Source: Clostridia bacterium (lineage in GTDB: Bacteria; Bacillota; Clostridia; Oscillospirales; CAG-272). Taken from it: a stretch of DNA of 55,902 bases. Position numbers and translations under genes: made by a program. The stretch spans positions 1 to 55,902 of the forward strand of contig JAFQEG010000028.1 of the NCBI GenBank assembly GCA_017399145.1. Reading direction: 5' to 3'. Under the pieces are notes generated by a model. That model was not told the DNA's origin. It made no database searches and was given only the letters and a program-made list of their open reading frames with translations. This document shows positions 19,480 through 27,180 of this stretch, piece by piece; the first letter of the stretch is position 1; each line of letters starts with the position of its first letter.

Positions 19480-21231
19480 ATGGCACTTGATGCGGGAATG
19501 TTAAATTGTATTGTAAGAGAAATACAAGACTTAAATCAGTCAAGAATAGAGAAAATACATCAGCCTTCACAGGATGAATTTGTAATTATCCTTCATTCTG
19601 CTAAGACAAAGGCTAGAATCCTTATAAACGTTGGGTCAAACAACCCAAGAATAAACCTAACGCAAAGCACACAGGAAAATCCTCAAAAGGCGCCAATGCT
19701 TTGTATGCTTTTGCGTAAGCACTTAAATGGTGGAAAGCTATTAAATGCATATTGCGAGGGCTTTGAAAGAGTCTGTAAGCTTGAATTTGAGTCTTACGAC
19801 GAGTTAGGCTTTAAATCAAGCAAATTCTTAATTTGTGAGCTAATGGGTAAATACTCAAACCTAATCTTAACCGATGCAAATGGTAAAATTTTAGCACTAA
19901 CTAGAAGTATTGACTTTTCATCAAACGCACAAAGACAATTGCTTGTTGGAATGAAATATGAATTGCCACCAAGCCAAGACAAGCTTGATACTGCAAGGGT
20001 GACAAGGGAGCAATTTTTAAGTGTATTTCAAAACGCATCACAGGGAATGAAAATTGATAGATTTATAACAACCAATTTTTCAGGAATTGCCCCCTCAAGT
20101 GCAAGACAGATTGCATATAAGCTAACGGGAAATATAGATGCTACCCTTGAAAATGTAAATAAAGAAAATCTAGCAAACCTTTTCTTCGAAATCATTGACA
20201 GCATAAAGGAAGGCAGGGCCTGTCCTTACCTTTTGTTAAACGAAAGAAAGGAGCCACAGGAATATTCCTACATTCCAATAGAATATTTTGGCAAAAGCTA
20301 TGAAAATGTTAAGCTTGATAGCTTCGGCGAGCTACTTGATGCTTTCTTTACTAAAAAAGGAAATAACGAAAGAATTCGCCAAAAATCAACTGATATTTTA
20401 AGACTTTTAACTAATGCTGAGAGTAGAATTGTAAGAAAAATTGCAATTCAAAGGGAAGAATTAAAGGAATGCGACCGACTAGACGAATATCGCATAATGG
20501 CAGACCTTATAACTGCTAATCTATATGCGATAAAAACCGGTATGCAATCAGTAGAGGTAATTAATTATTACGATGAAAATATGTCTATGGTAAAAATTCC
20601 TCTTGACAATAAAATTAGTCCATCTCAAAACGCACAAAAGTATTACAAAAAATATACCAAGCTAAAGAAAGCAAAGGAAGAATTAGTTAAGCAAATCGAC
20701 CTAGCAGAAAAGGAGCTTGAATATATTTCAACCGTATTTGAATCACTAACTAAGGCAGAGGGCGAAAGCGACCTTAACCAAATTCGTGACGAGCTTTATC
20801 ATAGTGGTTATGCTTCAAGAATGAAAAATTATAGTGCACAAAAGAATCAAGCCCCAAAGCCACTTAAATTTAAAACTAGTGGTGGTTACACGCTTTTGTG
20901 TGGAAAAAACAATGTGCAAAACGACTATATAACTACTAAGCTAGCAGAGAAAACAGACTGGTGGTTTCACGTTAAAAATCTTCCTGGGTCTCACGTATTG
21001 ATGCAATGTGGCAAGGAGGAGCCCAGCGAAATAGACTTTACCGAGGCTGCCGAGGTTGCGGCATACTATTCAAAGGCTGAGGGAAACAACGTGGCAGTTG
21101 ACTATACAAATGCAAAGCACGTAAAAAAACCAACTGGGTCAAAGCCAGGATATGTAATTTACCACGTAAACTGGACGGCATACGTGACTCCTGATGAAAA
21201 GAAAATAAAGTCAATGCAAATAAAAGGGTGA
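19480..21231 (+). CDS. rqcH: Ribosome quality control factor RqcH (NFACT family)
   Basis: A 583-residue NFACT protein (once called fibronectin-binding protein FbpA). It binds obstructed 50S subunits and directs alanine tailing of stalled chains. The N-terminal domain shows MLLRKHLNGGKL and ELMGKYSNLIL; a long coiled coil spans about residues 380-440; the C-terminal NFACT-R domain carries DWWFHVKNLPGSHVLMQ. GGGAG nine bases upstream supports the ATG at 19480. Monocistronic. Confidence 0.95.
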   Translation: MALDAGMLNCIVREIQDLNQSRIEKIHQPSQDEFVIILHSAKTKARILINVGSNNPRINLTQSTQENPQKAPMLCMLLRKHLNGGKLLNAYCEGFERVCKLEFESYDELGFKSSKFLICELMGKYSNLILTDANGKILALTRSIDFSSNAQRQLLVGMKYELPPSQDKLDTARVTREQFLSVFQNASQGMKIDRFITTNFSGIAPSSARQIAYKLTGNIDATLENVNKENLANLFFEIIDSIKEGRACPYLLLNERKEPQEYSYIPIEYFGKSYENVKLDSFGELLDAFFTKKGNNERIRQKSTDILRLLTNAESRIVRKIAIQREELKECDRLDEYRIMADLITANLYAIKTGMQSVEVINYYDENMSMVKIPLDNKISPSQNAQKYYKKYTKLKKAKEELVKQIDLAEKELEYISTVFESLTKAEGESDLNQIRDELYHSGYASRMKNYSAQKNQAPKPLKFKTSGGYTLLCGKNNVQNDYITTKLAEKTDWWFHVKNLPGSHVLMQCGKEEPSEIDFTEAAEVAAYYSKAEGNNVAVDYTNAKHVKKPTGSKPGYVIYHVNWTAYVTPDEKKIKSMQIKG

Positions 21232-21250
21232 ACTGAGTTCACCCTTTTTT
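21222..21250. terminator. Bidirectional terminator between rqcH and the S-layer-homology gene
   Basis: The stem AAAAGGGTGAAC/GTTCACCCTTTT with a 3-base loop is flanked by A and T runs. The rqcH stop codon lies within the stem. Confidence 0.87.
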
Positions 21251-21251
21251 C

Positions 21252-22526
21252 TTATTTAATTTTACCTCTAAATTCTAATAATGACATTAAGATTTTTGCA
21301 GTTTGGGCACGGGTAAGTGGTGTATTTGGAAGAATTTTACCATCGGTTTTTGAAAGAATTCCAAGATCACAGAGTGCCTTAATAGATGCTTTTGCCTCGG
21401 CAGGAATTTCACTATCATCTAAGAAAACATTTGTTGTAAGCTTTTCCTCGGCACCGATAATTCTGTTTATTATTATAGCTGCATCGGATACTGTAACCAC
21501 ACCACGAGGGTTGAAGTATAAGCCGTCATTTTTTATCTCACCGGATATAATTCCTAGGCTGATAGCACTTTCGATGTAACCCTTGTATTCCTTTGAAATA
21601 TCCCTGTCGTCTGCAAACCTAGTTTTTTCAAGATTAGGCACGTTTTTCGCACCCATTGCTCTCATAACAAGGACCAGAAATTCCTCGCGAGTTATTTCCT
21701 CGTCTGGCTTAAACAGTTGAGTACCATTATTACCCTCAAACAAAGACATAAGACCGTGATTTTTCATAACCATTATTGCATTTAAGTATCTTTCATCGTC
21801 TAAATCTGCAATGACAGGCTTTGCAGATATATTTTCGATTTTAATAGTCACGAGGCAGGTCTCTGAGTATTCACCATAGCTATCTCTTACTTTGTATGTA
21901 AAGCTATCTGTACCTTTAGCATTTGTGTAAGGCACGTATCGGTAGTCACCCTCGGATTTATTGTTCAAATAAATAATGCCTTTAGTAGGATAAGAGCAAA
22001 TTTCATATTTTAAGCTATCACCCTCAGGGTCGTATCCTTTTAAAACACCATAATATGAGGTGTTTTGATTTGTCCATGCAGATACATCTGCACCGTTTGT
22101 TGCAACAGGGGATAGGTTTACACTCTTCAAGGATTTTAATTCACATTTGATAGAGTAATTGCCACCCTTAGGCTTAAATGTAAAGAAAACCTCTTCGTCT
22201 GACTCGGCAGTGCTTACATACTTCAACATAGAAAAATCGGTACGACTAATTACTTGGTTTTCGAGCACATACAGATTGTCAAGCATTAATCTGCCATTTT
22301 CCTCGCTAGGCAGAGAGGTGATTGTAATACCTTGCACGTTTGTGCCAAGCACGGAGTCAAAATCGTCAACATCAAAATTTAATTCGCCATTGAATAAAAC
22401 ACCCGCTTTAACCATGGAATTTTCATAAGCTAGCACATCAATTGCTGGTGAAAGCTTATTAGTTGCACAAACGCTTAGCGAAAGGAAAAAGGTCGAAAGA
22501 ATGATAAATAATAAAAACTTCTTCAT
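21252..22526 (-). CDS. Secreted protein with cadherin-like and S-layer-homology domains
   Basis: 424 residues. A signal peptide (MKKFLLFIILSTFFLSLSVCA) is followed by a region of unknown fold (about 25-150), an Ig/cadherin-like domain (about 150-235: GYDPEGDSLKYEI..., GTDSFTYKVRDSYGEYSE), and two or three SLH repeats to the end (FKPDEEITREEFLVLVMRAMG, FNPRGVVTVSDAAIIINRIIG, ILPNTPLTRAQTAKILMSLL). SLH repeats anchor proteins to cell-wall polysaccharide. GGAG six bases before the ATG at 22526 decides the start. Role unknown; probably a surface protein. Confidence 0.88.
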   Translation of the reverse strand: MKKFLLFIILSTFFLSLSVCATNKLSPAIDVLAYENSMVKAGVLFNGELNFDVDDFDSVLGTNVQGITITSLPSEENGRLMLDNLYVLENQVISRTDFSMLKYVSTAESDEEVFFTFKPKGGNYSIKCELKSLKSVNLSPVATNGADVSAWTNQNTSYYGVLKGYDPEGDSLKYEICSYPTKGIIYLNNKSEGDYRYVPYTNAKGTDSFTYKVRDSYGEYSETCLVTIKIENISAKPVIADLDDERYLNAIMVMKNHGLMSLFEGNNGTQLFKPDEEITREEFLVLVMRAMGAKNVPNLEKTRFADDRDISKEYKGYIESAISLGIISGEIKNDGLYFNPRGVVTVSDAAIIINRIIGAEEKLTTNVFLDDSEIPAEAKASIKALCDLGILSKTDGKILPNTPLTRAQTAKILMSLLEFRGKIK

Positions 22527-22622
22527 AAACATCTCCAAATAAATTCTTAATAAATGCTATGCAAATAAAAGCAAAAAAATTACTCAAAAAGTACAAAATT
22601 CAATTCTTCCAAATATTGTTCC

Positions 22623-22652
22623 TTGCACAAAACGGATATACGAATATATAAT
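22623..22652 (+). promoter_or_regulatory. Promoter of mecA
   Basis: TTGCAC (22623-22628), an 18-base spacer and a perfect TATAAT (22647-22652). The short leader carries GGAGG and fits the ATG at 22672. Confidence 0.6.
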
Positions 22653-22671
22653 GGTAGTGGAGGAATTAACA

Positions 22672-23235
22672 ATGGAATTTATGAAAATAGGAGATAAATC
22701 CTTAAAAATTAGTCTAAACGCAAAGGAAAGTAAGCTTTATGGCTTAGACGAAAGCACCGAGATTAACACCGATGATATGAAGGGGTCGTTTTCAAAATTG
22801 CTATCAAGAGCAAAAAAAGAGGTGGGATATAGCTTTTCGGGCGAAAGAGTAGTTGCGGAAATATTCAACTCTAAAAATGGTGGGTGCGAAATATTTCTTA
22901 CTTACGGTGAGAAAGAAGTAGATGGAAGGTCTAAAAATAATGTAAAAAGGTCTACGAACGGAATTTCAATATTTTCAATAAACGACCTAAATGGAGTGAT
23001 AAATATAATTAGAAGTCTTTTATCAAAGGGGTATAACGGAAAAAGCTCCTTGTATTATGATAACGACCAAAAAAATTACTATCTGTTACTAGATGAAATA
23101 TCAACTAAGAACCCCAAATATTATTTTATGGGTGAATATGCACGACAACTAAGACAAAATAGTCAAGGCTACATAAAAGAGCATTGCAGATGCATATGCA
23201 AAAAAGATGCGATTCAAATAATGTTCAAAATTTAA
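22672..23235 (+). CDS. mecA: Adaptor protein MecA
   Basis: A 187-residue adaptor predicted to hand substrates to ClpC/ClpP. The N-terminal domain begins MEFMKIGDKSLKISLNAKE (MecA pattern of two strands and a helix). The C-terminal domain has FSINDLNGVINIIRSL, then LYYDNDQKNYYLLLD and GEYARQLRQNSQGYIKEHCR, matching the MecA C-domain order. The acidic linker seen in Bacillus MecA is short. GGAGG lies eight bases before the ATG at 22672. Monocistronic with its own terminator. Confidence 0.82.
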   Translation: MEFMKIGDKSLKISLNAKESKLYGLDESTEINTDDMKGSFSKLLSRAKKEVGYSFSGERVVAEIFNSKNGGCEIFLTYGEKEVDGRSKNNVKRSTNGISIFSINDLNGVINIIRSLLSKGYNGKSSLYYDNDQKNYYLLLDEISTKNPKYYFMGEYARQLRQNSQGYIKEHCRCICKKDAIQIMFKI

Positions 23236-23258
23236 AAAAGCGGTTAAACCGCTTTTTT
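23234..23258. terminator. Bidirectional terminator between mecA and the spoIIP-like gene
   Basis: An 11-bp stem (AAAAAAGCGGT/ACCGCTTTTTT) with a TAA loop. Both converging genes end in or beside it. Confidence 0.85.
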
Positions 23259-24363
23259 ATTCGATTATTTTTTTAAAGCAGTCTACAAAAAGAGAAGTGG
23301 TATTGCATGCCTCCTCATATGTATTTGCGTAGCTACCTATTTCCAAATTAAAGCATACAGGGTCTATATTTTGGGATAATTCAAATCTAGATATTTCAGT
23401 GCTTTTTACAAAACCCTGATGTTGAGAATTTAGTTGCTTTGCAAGGTTATCGACAAAAAGAATATTCTTTTCTTGCAAATCTGTAATTTCCTCGTAATTA
23501 GTACCGACTGTAAGTGTAATTTGCGCACATTGCGTTTCATTGCTTAAAAAAGAGTATTTAGTCATAGTCATATCGTCGTTTACGGTTATATCTCTAGAAA
23601 CGTTAATAACATAAGCTATACTAGGATATGCCTTTAAGGTCTTCTTTAATGATTCCTCATATTCATCACGAGAAGAGTAGATAGCACCCGAGGAATAAAC
23701 CTCGTTTAAATGAATTGCATTGATTCCAATGGAATTAAAAGTGGTAGTCATTAACTCGCCAATAGAACCTATATTTTTCTCATTTGAATAAAAAACTCCC
23801 TTGGGAGTGTATGATTTTCCATTAGAATAACATTCTCTTGATGCAAAGTGTGTTATTAAAATTACAGGTGCACCTGTACCATATATTTCGTATATATCAT
23901 TAACTTGTTTAGAGGTGAAATCCTTTGAAAAATCTATTTCACAAGCACTATTGTTTACAAGCTGATGCTGTGCCTCAGCATTTACAATAGCAAAATGCCC
24001 GTCTGGTAAGACACTTTCTGTCTCATCTTGTTGAGGAGGTGCATCTGGATTGTTTTGAGTATTATCATTATCAATATCATTGTTGCCATTGTTAGTGGAA
24101 TCGTTATTGTCGTCCTCTTGTTGATTGTTATCGGCACTTTCGTTGGGGAGAGTGTCTGAATTTTCGGGAAAACTAATGCTTGGTAGCTTGATATTTTTCA
24201 CATATGGATATACCTTGATGCCAACGACGAATAATCCAATTAATACCATAAGAGCAATGAGCTTTCTTGCAATCCCCTTGTGCTTTCTTCTTTTTCTTTC
24301 TAGCTTTATTCCTTTGCTTTTTAGGTTGTCAACCATGTCTAGTTTTATTAAATCACTTGCCAT
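23257..24363 (-). CDS. SpoIIP-like sporulation protein with altered active site
   Basis: 368 residues: a basic N-terminus, one membrane anchor (about 33-53), an Asn/Asp-rich linker (about 65-115), and a C-terminal domain laid out like stage II sporulation protein P, the amidase that degrades septal peptidoglycan in engulfment. Matching landmarks are VILITHFASRE (usual IYHTHTSE), the long mid-region ending AYPSIAYVINVSRD (usual ...PSIKYVIDVHRD) and FNLEIGSYANTYEEA (usual LEVGG/S-x-N-T-x-E-E). The His of the HRD motif is Ser256 and one His of HTH is replaced, so zinc binding may be impaired. AGGAGG precedes the ATG. It could be an active but divergent enzyme or a pseudoenzyme. Confidence 0.75.
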   Translation of the reverse strand: MASDLIKLDMVDNLKSKGIKLERKRRKHKGIARKLIALMVLIGLFVVGIKVYPYVKNIKLPSISFPENSDTLPNESADNNQQEDDNNDSTNNGNNDIDNDNTQNNPDAPPQQDETESVLPDGHFAIVNAEAQHQLVNNSACEIDFSKDFTSKQVNDIYEIYGTGAPVILITHFASRECYSNGKSYTPKGVFYSNEKNIGSIGELMTTTFNSIGINAIHLNEVYSSGAIYSSRDEYEESLKKTLKAYPSIAYVINVSRDITVNDDMTMTKYSFLSNETQCAQITLTVGTNYEEITDLQEKNILFVDNLAKQLNSQHQGFVKSTEISRFELSQNIDPVCFNLEIGSYANTYEEACNTTSLFVDCFKKIIE

Positions 24364-24384
24364 TTTTATTCCTCCTTTTTTAAA

Positions 24385-24413
24385 AGTGTATTCACTTAAT
24401 TAACTTCGTATTA
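24385..24413 (-). promoter_or_regulatory. Candidate sigma-E promoter of the spoIIP-like gene
   Basis: On the minus strand: TAATACG (24407-24413), 14 bases, AATACACT (24385-24392), compared with the sigma-E consensus KMATATT-N14-CATACAHT (5/7 and 7/8 matches). It lies 22 bases upstream of the ATG, and spoIIP is a sigma-E gene in Bacillus. Confidence 0.45.
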
Positions 24414-24440
24414 CTAAAAAGCACTTGTAAAAAATTTTTG

Positions 24441-24469
24441 TTGCTAAATTTAAAATTGTGTGCTATTAT
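24441..24469 (+). promoter_or_regulatory. Promoter of the DUF4364 gene
   Basis: TTGCTA (24441-24446), 17 bases, TATTAT (24464-24469) with an extended TGC before it; 34 bases upstream of the ATG at 24504. Confidence 0.6.
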
Positions 24470-24503
24470 ATCAATACCGATAAATTTACAAGGAGATGTA
24501 GAC

Positions 24504-25046
24504 ATGGATAAAAACGAACTTAAGGTGTTCATTCTTTATTTGATGGACAGAATTGGCTATCCCTTGAATTGTAATGATATATGTACAATTTTAAAGCAAG
24601 AGGAGGTAGTTTCCTATTTTGAATGTGGAGATTGTTTAGCTGAATTGATTGAGGCTAAGCACGTGTCCGAGGTTGGTATAGACGAAAAGGGAGAGAAAAC
24701 CTATGTTGTGTCACCATCCGGTAAGCAAATAGGGACTGCACTTAGCGATCAAATTTCGCCAACAATTAAGGATGCTAGCTATCGTAGCGCAATTAGATAC
24801 CTGTCATTTGAAAAGAGAGGCGCATCTATTGATTGCTATAAAACAGAATTACCAAATGGTAAATATAGTGTGCATTGCGAAATTGCAGAAAAGGGCAGGA
24901 AGATTCTTGAAATAAACATTGACGTTGATAGCAATACTGAGGCTGAAAAAATGCTTTTCAACTTCAAGCGAAGACCGGAAATTGTTTATCAGGGCACTAT
25001 GGCACTTGTTTCTGGTGACAAAAACTATATTTTTGCAAAGAACTAA
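24504..25046 (+). CDS. DUF4364 family protein
   Basis: A 180-residue soluble protein. The N-terminal part (ELKVFILYLMDRIGYPLNCNDICTIL..., then a second helix and YVVSPSGKQIGTAL) reads as a winged-helix fold, and the C-terminal half is mixed alpha/beta. This architecture is that of DUF4364, a Clostridia family annotated as a putative DNA-binding protein; no function is established. AAGGAGAT six bases before the ATG sets the start at 24504 and excludes an upstream in-frame ATG at 24438 that lies in the promoter. Confidence 0.85.
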   Translation: MDKNELKVFILYLMDRIGYPLNCNDICTILKQEEVVSYFECGDCLAELIEAKHVSEVGIDEKGEKTYVVSPSGKQIGTALSDQISPTIKDASYRSAIRYLSFEKRGASIDCYKTELPNGKYSVHCEIAEKGRKILEINIDVDSNTEAEKMLFNFKRRPEIVYQGTMALVSGDKNYIFAKN

Positions 25047-25086
25047 CTAAAAAAATTTAACTTTCTAATCGCAAACAGGTTAAAAT

Positions 25087-25141
25087 GTGCACTTTTTACA
25101 AAAAAATGACTCAAAACTTCCTCAATTTCTCAAAAGTGCAC
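25087..25141. repeat. Perfect 10-bp inverted repeat upstream of the sigma-factor promoter
   Basis: GTGCACTTTT (25087-25096) and AAAAGTGCAC (25132-25141) are separated by 35 bases. Each arm contains the palindrome GTGCAC. The right arm ends nine bases before the -35 box at 25151. It may be a paired operator; the loop is long for a terminator and no T run follows. Confidence 0.7.
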
Positions 25142-25150
25142 AAAAAGTTC

Positions 25151-25179
25151 TTGACAAACACAATAAATTTTGTTATAAT
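25151..25179 (+). promoter_or_regulatory. Consensus sigma-A promoter of the sigma-factor operon
   Basis: TTGACA (25151-25156), 17 bases, TGTTATAAT: both boxes match consensus exactly and an extended -10 is present. The leader is about 97 bases. Confidence 0.85.
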
Positions 25180-25282
25180 TAATTAACAATTGATTTTGTG
25201 TACTATTTTGTGGTGATTTGGATAGTTTACTAACTAAAAGATAGCCGTATTGGGCTAAATTTAAGATTTAAGGTATGGTTTA

Positions 25283-25840
25283 ATGAAAAATCTAAATAAT
25301 CTTGAAGATTTGCTTTTGGCAGTAAAATCTGGCAACGATAGTGCATACGAGAAGCTATGCAAGGACTATCTCGGCTTGGTCATTACATTGACAGATAAAT
25401 ACTATGTAATGTGCCAAGGTAACGGTGCAGAAAGAGAAGAGTTTCTACAAGAGGCAAAATATGCTTTATACAAAGCCGCTCTTAGCTTTAAGCTTGACAA
25501 TGGACGAGTGACCTTTGGCAATTATGCTAAGAGATGTGTAAGGAATAAGTTGATTTCCCTTGTTAGAAAGTATAAGTCAAAAAAGCGTTCGTTGATAGTT
25601 GTTACCCCACTAGATGAGAGAAAGGGAGGCAGTGCTTCAAATTTCAATTGTGATGAACTTGGTGACACAATGACAGCTTTGGCAGATAAAAATTTATCTG
25701 CATTTGAAAAAACAGTTTTTTCAATGTATTTGGTTGGTATGAAGGGTAAGGAAATTTCTAAAAGATTAAAAATCGAGCAGAAATCCGTAAACAATGCGAT
25801 ATACAGGGTCAAGGTTAAGCTCAAGGGCATAGATAAATAG
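25283..25840 (+). CDS. Sigma-70 family factor, SigH-like
   Basis: A 185-residue RNA polymerase sigma factor. Region 2 runs from about 50 to 105 (EFLQEAKYALYKAALSF, VTFGNYAKRCVRNKLISLVRKY) and region 4 from about 140 to 182 (LSAFEKTVFSMYLVGMKGKEISKRL...SVNNAIYRVKVKLK). The region 4 wording (KGKEI, KSVNNAIYRVKVKL) resembles SigH. The location near rlmB agrees, since rlmB and sigH are neighbours in many Firmicutes. It is shorter than typical SigH (about 210-220). It could drive early sporulation genes. Confidence 0.75.
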   Translation: MKNLNNLEDLLLAVKSGNDSAYEKLCKDYLGLVITLTDKYYVMCQGNGAEREEFLQEAKYALYKAALSFKLDNGRVTFGNYAKRCVRNKLISLVRKYKSKKRSLIVVTPLDERKGGSASNFNCDELGDTMTALADKNLSAFEKTVFSMYLVGMKGKEISKRLKIEQKSVNNAIYRVKVKLKGIDK

Positions 25841-25896
25841 ATACTAAGCGCAAGCTATGTATAAATCTGTTAAATCAAACAAAGAGGAGAGAAAAA

Positions 25897-26172
25897 ATGT
25901 TTGAGGAAAAAACATTAATCTGCAAGGATTGTGGAGAAGAATTTATTTTCACAGTAGGCGAGCAGGAGTTCTTTGCATCAAAGGGACTTGAAAACGAACC
26001 AAAGAGATGCAAAAAGTGCAGAGATGCTAAGAGAAATGCAGCAAAGACTCCAAGAGAATTCTTTACAACCGTTTGTGCAGAATGTGGAGGGGAAGCTAAG
26101 GTTCCTTTCCAGCCCAATAACGAGAAGCCTGTATATTGTAGTGAATGCTTTGCTAAGAAAAACCAACAGTAA
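25897..26172 (+). CDS. Small zinc-ribbon protein (CxxC-x17-CxxC type)
   Basis: 91 residues with two zinc-binding modules: CKDCGEEF ... CKKC (about 9-42) and CAEC-x17-CSEC (about 60-84; the spacing counts to exactly 17). Such proteins are common in Firmicutes and of unknown function. GAGGAGAG precedes the ATG. It lies 56 bases after the sigma gene and likely shares its transcript. Confidence 0.85.
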   Translation: MFEEKTLICKDCGEEFIFTVGEQEFFASKGLENEPKRCKKCRDAKRNAAKTPREFFTTVCAECGGEAKVPFQPNNEKPVYCSECFAKKNQQ

Positions 26173-26198
26173 TCTACATAAATAGTATTTGAGTTAAA

Positions 26199-26238
26199 AA
26201 ATAAACCTCTAACCAAGTGTTAGGGGCTTATTTTTTTT
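26199..26238 (+). terminator. Terminator after the zinc-ribbon gene
   Basis: The stem AATAAACCTCTAAC pairs with GTTAGGGGCTTATT (with G-U pairs) around loop CAAGT, followed by a long T run. Confidence 0.8.
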
Positions 26239-26267
26239 TAAATTTAAAAAAATTATTTTAAAATAAC

Positions 26268-26296
26268 TGTACAAAAATAAATATATATGTTAAAAT
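26268..26296 (+). promoter_or_regulatory. Promoter of rlmB and downstream genes
   Basis: TGTACA (26268-26273), 17 bases, TAAAAT (26291-26296), between the preceding terminator and the TTG start at 26331. Confidence 0.5.
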
Positions 26297-26330
26297 AAGA
26301 TGAATATGCGTAAGTGAGAGGTGTATTGCT

Positions 26331-27152
26331 TTGAAGAATAAAAGTTACGATAAAAACAATTTCAAAAATAAAGAATTTAACAAGAATAATGACTATAAAA
26401 GAACAGAACAAAACGAAGATAGTGGTACTGTCGTAGGCAGAAATGCTGTAAGGGAGCTTCTAAAGAGTGATAGGACAATAGAAAAAATCTATGTAAAAAA
26501 GGGTGGGGCTCATGAGGGCTCAATTACTGTCCTAGTTGCAGAGGCGATTTCTCGTGGTATTCCAATTTCTGAGGTCGAGCAACAAAAGCTTGACTTTTTG
26601 AGTGGTGGCGCTAACCATCAAGGAATTATTGCGATTGCATCAATGAAGGAATATTCAAGCATGGACGATATGATTGCTTTAGCACAAGAGAGAAACGAAA
26701 AGCCACTTATTGTTATAGCCGATTCTATTGAGGACCCTCACAATCTAGGTGCACTTATTAGATGCGCAGAGTGTGCTGGTGCTCACGGCTTAATAATACC
26801 TAAAAGACGTGCTGTGGGAATCACCTCAACAGTATATAAATCATCTGCTGGCGCAATCGAGCATATGCTTATCGCTAAGGTATCCAATATTGCAACAACA
26901 ATAGAGGAATTAAAGAAGAAGGGACTTTGGATATTCACCTCCGAGGCAGGTGGTACACCATATTACGAGACAGATTTCAACTGTGCTTGTGCAGTTGTTT
27001 TAGGGTCTGAGGGAAATGGTGTTTCAAGACTTGTTAAGGATAGAAGTGATTATATAGTATCTATACCAATGTATGGAAAGGTTAACTCACTAAATGTTTC
27101 GACTGCAGCCTCTGTAATTCTTTGTCATGTAGCAAGAATGCAAAGAAGCTAA
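26331..27152 (+). CDS. rlmB: 23S rRNA (guanosine-2'-O)-methyltransferase RlmB (SpoU family)
   Basis: A 273-residue SPOUT methyltransferase acting on the 23S peptidyl-transferase region. The N-terminal L30e-like substrate domain has VVGRNAVRELL; the knot motifs are DPHNLGALIR (motif 1), VVLGSEGNGVSRLV (motif 2) and PMYGKVNSLNVSTAASV (motif 3). The first ~30 residues are a low-complexity Lys/Asn stretch. The start is TTG with GAGGTG seven bases upstream. It leads an operon with the next three genes. Confidence 0.95.
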   Translation: MKNKSYDKNNFKNKEFNKNNDYKRTEQNEDSGTVVGRNAVRELLKSDRTIEKIYVKKGGAHEGSITVLVAEAISRGIPISEVEQQKLDFLSGGANHQGIIAIASMKEYSSMDDMIALAQERNEKPLIVIADSIEDPHNLGALIRCAECAGAHGLIIPKRRAVGITSTVYKSSAGAIEHMLIAKVSNIATTIEELKKKGLWIFTSEAGGTPYYETDFNCACAVVLGSEGNGVSRLVKDRSDYIVSIPMYGKVNSLNVSTAASVILCHVARMQRS

Positions 27153-27180
27153 AAAATAAGACTATGGAAAGGAAATAGCT

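Noticed and set aside
24438-24503. N-terminal extension of the DUF4364 protein
   Set aside because: The segment overlaps the predicted -35 and -10 boxes; AAGGAGAT directly precedes the ATG at 24504.
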